This document shows positions 6,135-7,662 of a stretch of DNA of 7,662 bases, piece after piece (within the stretch, counting starts at the first letter, position 1; every line of letters begins with the position of its first letter). The stretch covers positions 1 to 7,662 of the forward strand of contig JAAYKT010000182.1 of assembly GCA_012522255.1 (NCBI GenBank). The letters are read 5' to 3'. Origin of the DNA: Clostridiales bacterium (GTDB lineage: Bacteria; Bacillota; Clostridia; Lutisporales; Lutisporaceae). A model generated the notes under the pieces. That model ran no database searches. It worked only from the letters and a program-made list of their open reading frames with translations, and was not told the origin of the DNA. Both the position numbers and the translations under genes were made by a program.

Positions 6135-6776
6135 TTGATTGAAATTTTAAAAATATGGGTAATGAATATAGTAGTTGTAATATTTTTTTTACTTATCTCC
6201 GATATCCTGTTGCCCGATAGCAGTATCAAGCAATATATAAAAGTAATTATAGGCCTTTTAGTAATATAAATCATTATTAAGCCTTTGTTAAACTTAAAAA
6301 GCATTAATTCAAATTTTGAAGATATAAATATAGAAACGGCTGCTTTTTTAGAGACAGATAAATATGAAAGCAATGTGGAGGCACTGAATACATACCAAAA
6401 AGAAAAGGCATTGACACTTTATGAGGATTACATCAAAAAGATTATTATTAATTCTGTTTCAAGGGAATTAAAAGTTGATGAAAATAACATTAGTGTACAA
6501 ATAAAAACAGATGACAAAACTGCTCCCGGGTTTGGTATGGCACAGCAAGTCCATATCACTATCAATGACAAAGTCTCCAATACTGATGTGGAGTCTGTAA
6601 AAAAAGTCCATATACTTGACAGTAAAAAAGTAATTAATGAGGACGAAAAGGAATATAATTTCAATGAAAAGACATATACGGAGGATGTTAAAAACGTAAT
6701 AACAAAACTTTTGCCTATCGGTAAGGATAGTATAAAAATTGATTTTACTGTAAGTAACGGGGGGGATTTGGATTGA
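6135..6776 (+). pseudogene. spoIIIAF: Stage III sporulation protein AF with in-frame stop codon
   Basis: From TTG at 6135 (AGGTGA at 6124-6129, 5 bases away) the frame encodes MIEILKIWVMNIVVV, a first membrane helix, then LLPDSSIKQYIKVIIGLLVI, the typical SpoIIIAF hairpin into the second helix. Codon 45 is TAA (6267-6269). The same frame then resumes with III, KPLLNL and a soluble domain containing VHITIND, ending at TGA 6774-6776. In total it is 213 codons, in line with about 206 residues in Bacillus. There is no frame change, so one base substitution explains it, for example TTA (Leu) to TAA. As read, the product is a 44-residue fragment. Restart at TTG 6285 would give a 163-residue piece without membrane helices, but no ribosome binding site precedes it. 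SpoIIIAF is normally a membrane-anchored ring protein of the complex. TAA is a normal stop elsewhere in the window (pepP, spoIIIAB, spoIIIAG). Confidence 0.88.
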
Positions 6777-7366
6777 AAATACCGGAATGGCTTAAAGAAA
6801 AGTTTGAGGCTTATAACAACAAAAAAGTATTAACCAATCTGATGGTTTTGCTGGGTCTGGGAATAACTATGGTTATTGCGGCTAATTTTTTTAGTAATAT
6901 TCAATTAAAGAGTAAGGGAGGCAATGTTGAAGTTAAAGAATTCATGGATGATCGGTCAGATGAGGCTTATGATTACGAAGAAAATTTGGAAAAACAATTG
7001 TCTTACATACTGGGCAAAATAGACAGCGCAGGTAAAGTCTCAGTTATGATTACATACAAAAGCAGTAAAGAGTTAATAATGGATAAAGATAAATCCAAGA
7101 ATGACAAGATTACAAATGAGAAGGATAATGACGGAGGCATAAGGACAATCAACGAATTGGTTACAAATGACAAGACCGTTACAGTTTGCGAACAGGGAGG
7201 TAATTCAAAAGCTGTTATAACAAAAGAAATAAACCCGGAGATCAAAGGGGTTATAGTTGTTGCAGAAGGTGCAAAGGACGTAAAAGTAAAGCGAAAGCTT
7301 ACCGATGCAGTTCAAACGGTACTGGATATTCCTGCTTATAGGGTTATGGTGTTGGAAACTAAATAA
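6773..7366 (+). CDS. spoIIIAG: Stage III sporulation protein AG, ring-forming
   Basis: This 197-residue single-pass protein has a short cytoplasmic N-terminus, a membrane helix at about 19-41 (VLTNLMVLLGLGITMVIAAN) and an extracytoplasmic domain. That domain opens with a ring-building-like fold (NLEKQLSYILGKIDSAG, about 71-87), has a charged Lys/Asp-rich insertion (about 101-121), then the conserved EINPEIKGVIVVAEGA (152-167) and VQTVLDIPAYRVMVL near the end. The family forms the large ring in the intermembrane space. TTG at 6773 sits in a TTGA overlap with the spoIIIAF stop, so its translation may be coupled to full-length spoIIIAF. The site ahead is an unusual run of seven G and an A (6759-6766). 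The coding frame is intact, although the preceding gene is broken. Confidence 0.94.
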   Translation: MKIPEWLKEKFEAYNNKKVLTNLMVLLGLGITMVIAANFFSNIQLKSKGGNVEVKEFMDDRSDEAYDYEENLEKQLSYILGKIDSAGKVSVMITYKSSKELIMDKDKSKNDKITNEKDNDGGIRTINELVTNDKTVTVCEQGGNSKAVITKEINPEIKGVIVVAEGAKDVKVKRKLTDAVQTVLDIPAYRVMVLETK

Positions 7367-7382
7367 TATGGGAGGGGTTTAA

Positions 7383-7662
7383 ATGAAGCTAAAATTAAAC
7401 AGGAAAACAATAACTATTTGTTCTCTTGTTTTAATATTGTTCGTTGTGGGTTATGCATATAATGCATTTATAAGTTCAAGATATAAAACCTTTGATTTGG
7501 ATTTTGATGATGATGTGTCAATGGATTGGGAAAGCGCCAGTGACGATGCTATTCCATCTGACAGTAAGGGAAGTTTAAGTATAATAGAAAGTCAAAAAGA
7601 GGAAGGTTTGGCAAAGGAGAGTTCTACTTTTTTTACTGAGTACAGAATGGAAAGAGATAAAA
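7383..7662 (+). CDS. spoIIIAH: Stage III sporulation protein AH, N-terminal part (3' end outside window)
   Basis: The ATG at 7383 follows GGGAGGGG (7370-7377) by 5 bases. The 93 visible codons encode a short basic N-terminus, a membrane helix at about 9-30 (TITICSLVLILFVVGYAY), a variable acidic linker and then FFTEYRMERDK (83-93), the conserved entry to the SpoIIIAH ring-building domain. SpoIIIAH spans the mother-cell engulfing membrane and binds forespore SpoIIQ across the intermembrane space. The gene runs off the window with no sign of damage. It is the last member of the standard spoIIIA order. Confidence 0.95.
   Translation, partial: MKLKLNRKTITICSLVLILFVVGYAYNAFISSRYKTFDLDFDDDVSMDWESASDDAIPSDSKGSLSIIESQKEEGLAKESSTFFTEYRMERDK

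Noticed and set aside
6126..6137. GTG at 6126 as spoIIIAF start
   Set aside because: It lies inside the ribosome binding site that suits TTG 6135 and has none of its own.
6759..6766. Seven-G tract as a phase-variation switch
   Set aside because: The tract is short, the frame across it is intact, and it is better read as a G-rich ribosome binding site for spoIIIAG.
6285..6776. Independent 163-residue gene starting at TTG 6285
   Set aside because: There is no ribosome binding site, and the same frame upstream encodes the SpoIIIAF N-terminus interrupted only by one TAA.
1..7662. Mobile elements, CRISPR arrays, tRNA or rRNA genes
   Set aside because: No transposase, spaced repeats, cloverleaf or rRNA-like sequence was seen on either strand.

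Overview
This AT-rich window reads as the chromosome of an endospore-forming member of the Firmicutes, class Clostridia. All genes lie on the + strand. The diagnostic content is a spoIIIA operon behind efp, a clostridial CD1247-type acidic zinc-ribbon gene, and the tail of a type IV pilus/type II secretion-like pseudopilin gene. I cannot name the species from the sequence.

Layout. Positions 1-309 hold the C-terminus of a GspH/FimT-like pseudopilin. Positions 310-525 are non-coding: a stretch with several complementary segments (about 323-416) that could fold as a structured RNA, then a possible promoter. Next comes a housekeeping group: pepP (M24 Xaa-Pro peptidase, 526-1593), efp (elongation factor P, 1618-2175) and a CD1247-like gene (2213-2620). 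The gap at 2621-2849 carries three hairpins followed by T-runs, then a sigma-E-like promoter whose -35 region lies inside the third hairpin. From 2850 to the window end runs spoIIIA: AA, AB, AC, AD, AE, AF, AG and the start of AH. These genes are tightly packed, often overlapping by 4 bases or with the ribosome binding site laid over the previous stop codon.

In sporulating Firmicutes the SpoIIIA proteins are made in the mother cell under sigma-E. With forespore SpoIIQ they build the transenvelope 'feeding tube' complex needed for late sigma-G activity. AA is the ATPase, AB is GspF-like, AC/AD/AE are polytopic membrane proteins, AF and AG are ring-forming proteins and AH binds SpoIIQ.

The main anomaly is two coding lesions within about 200 bases of each other. 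(1) spoIIIAE stops at 6075, but its expected C-terminal tail (ending in GVGNATLMLK) is present in the -1 frame up to a TAG at 6123-6125; one extra T in the T-run at 6067-6071 would restore it exactly. (2) spoIIIAF has an in-frame TAA at 6267-6269 inside its second membrane segment, with family-like sequence in the same frame on both sides. The region is therefore a locally decaying sporulation operon, a pair of sequence errors, or a case of recoding. The sequence alone does not decide, but recoding is the least likely.
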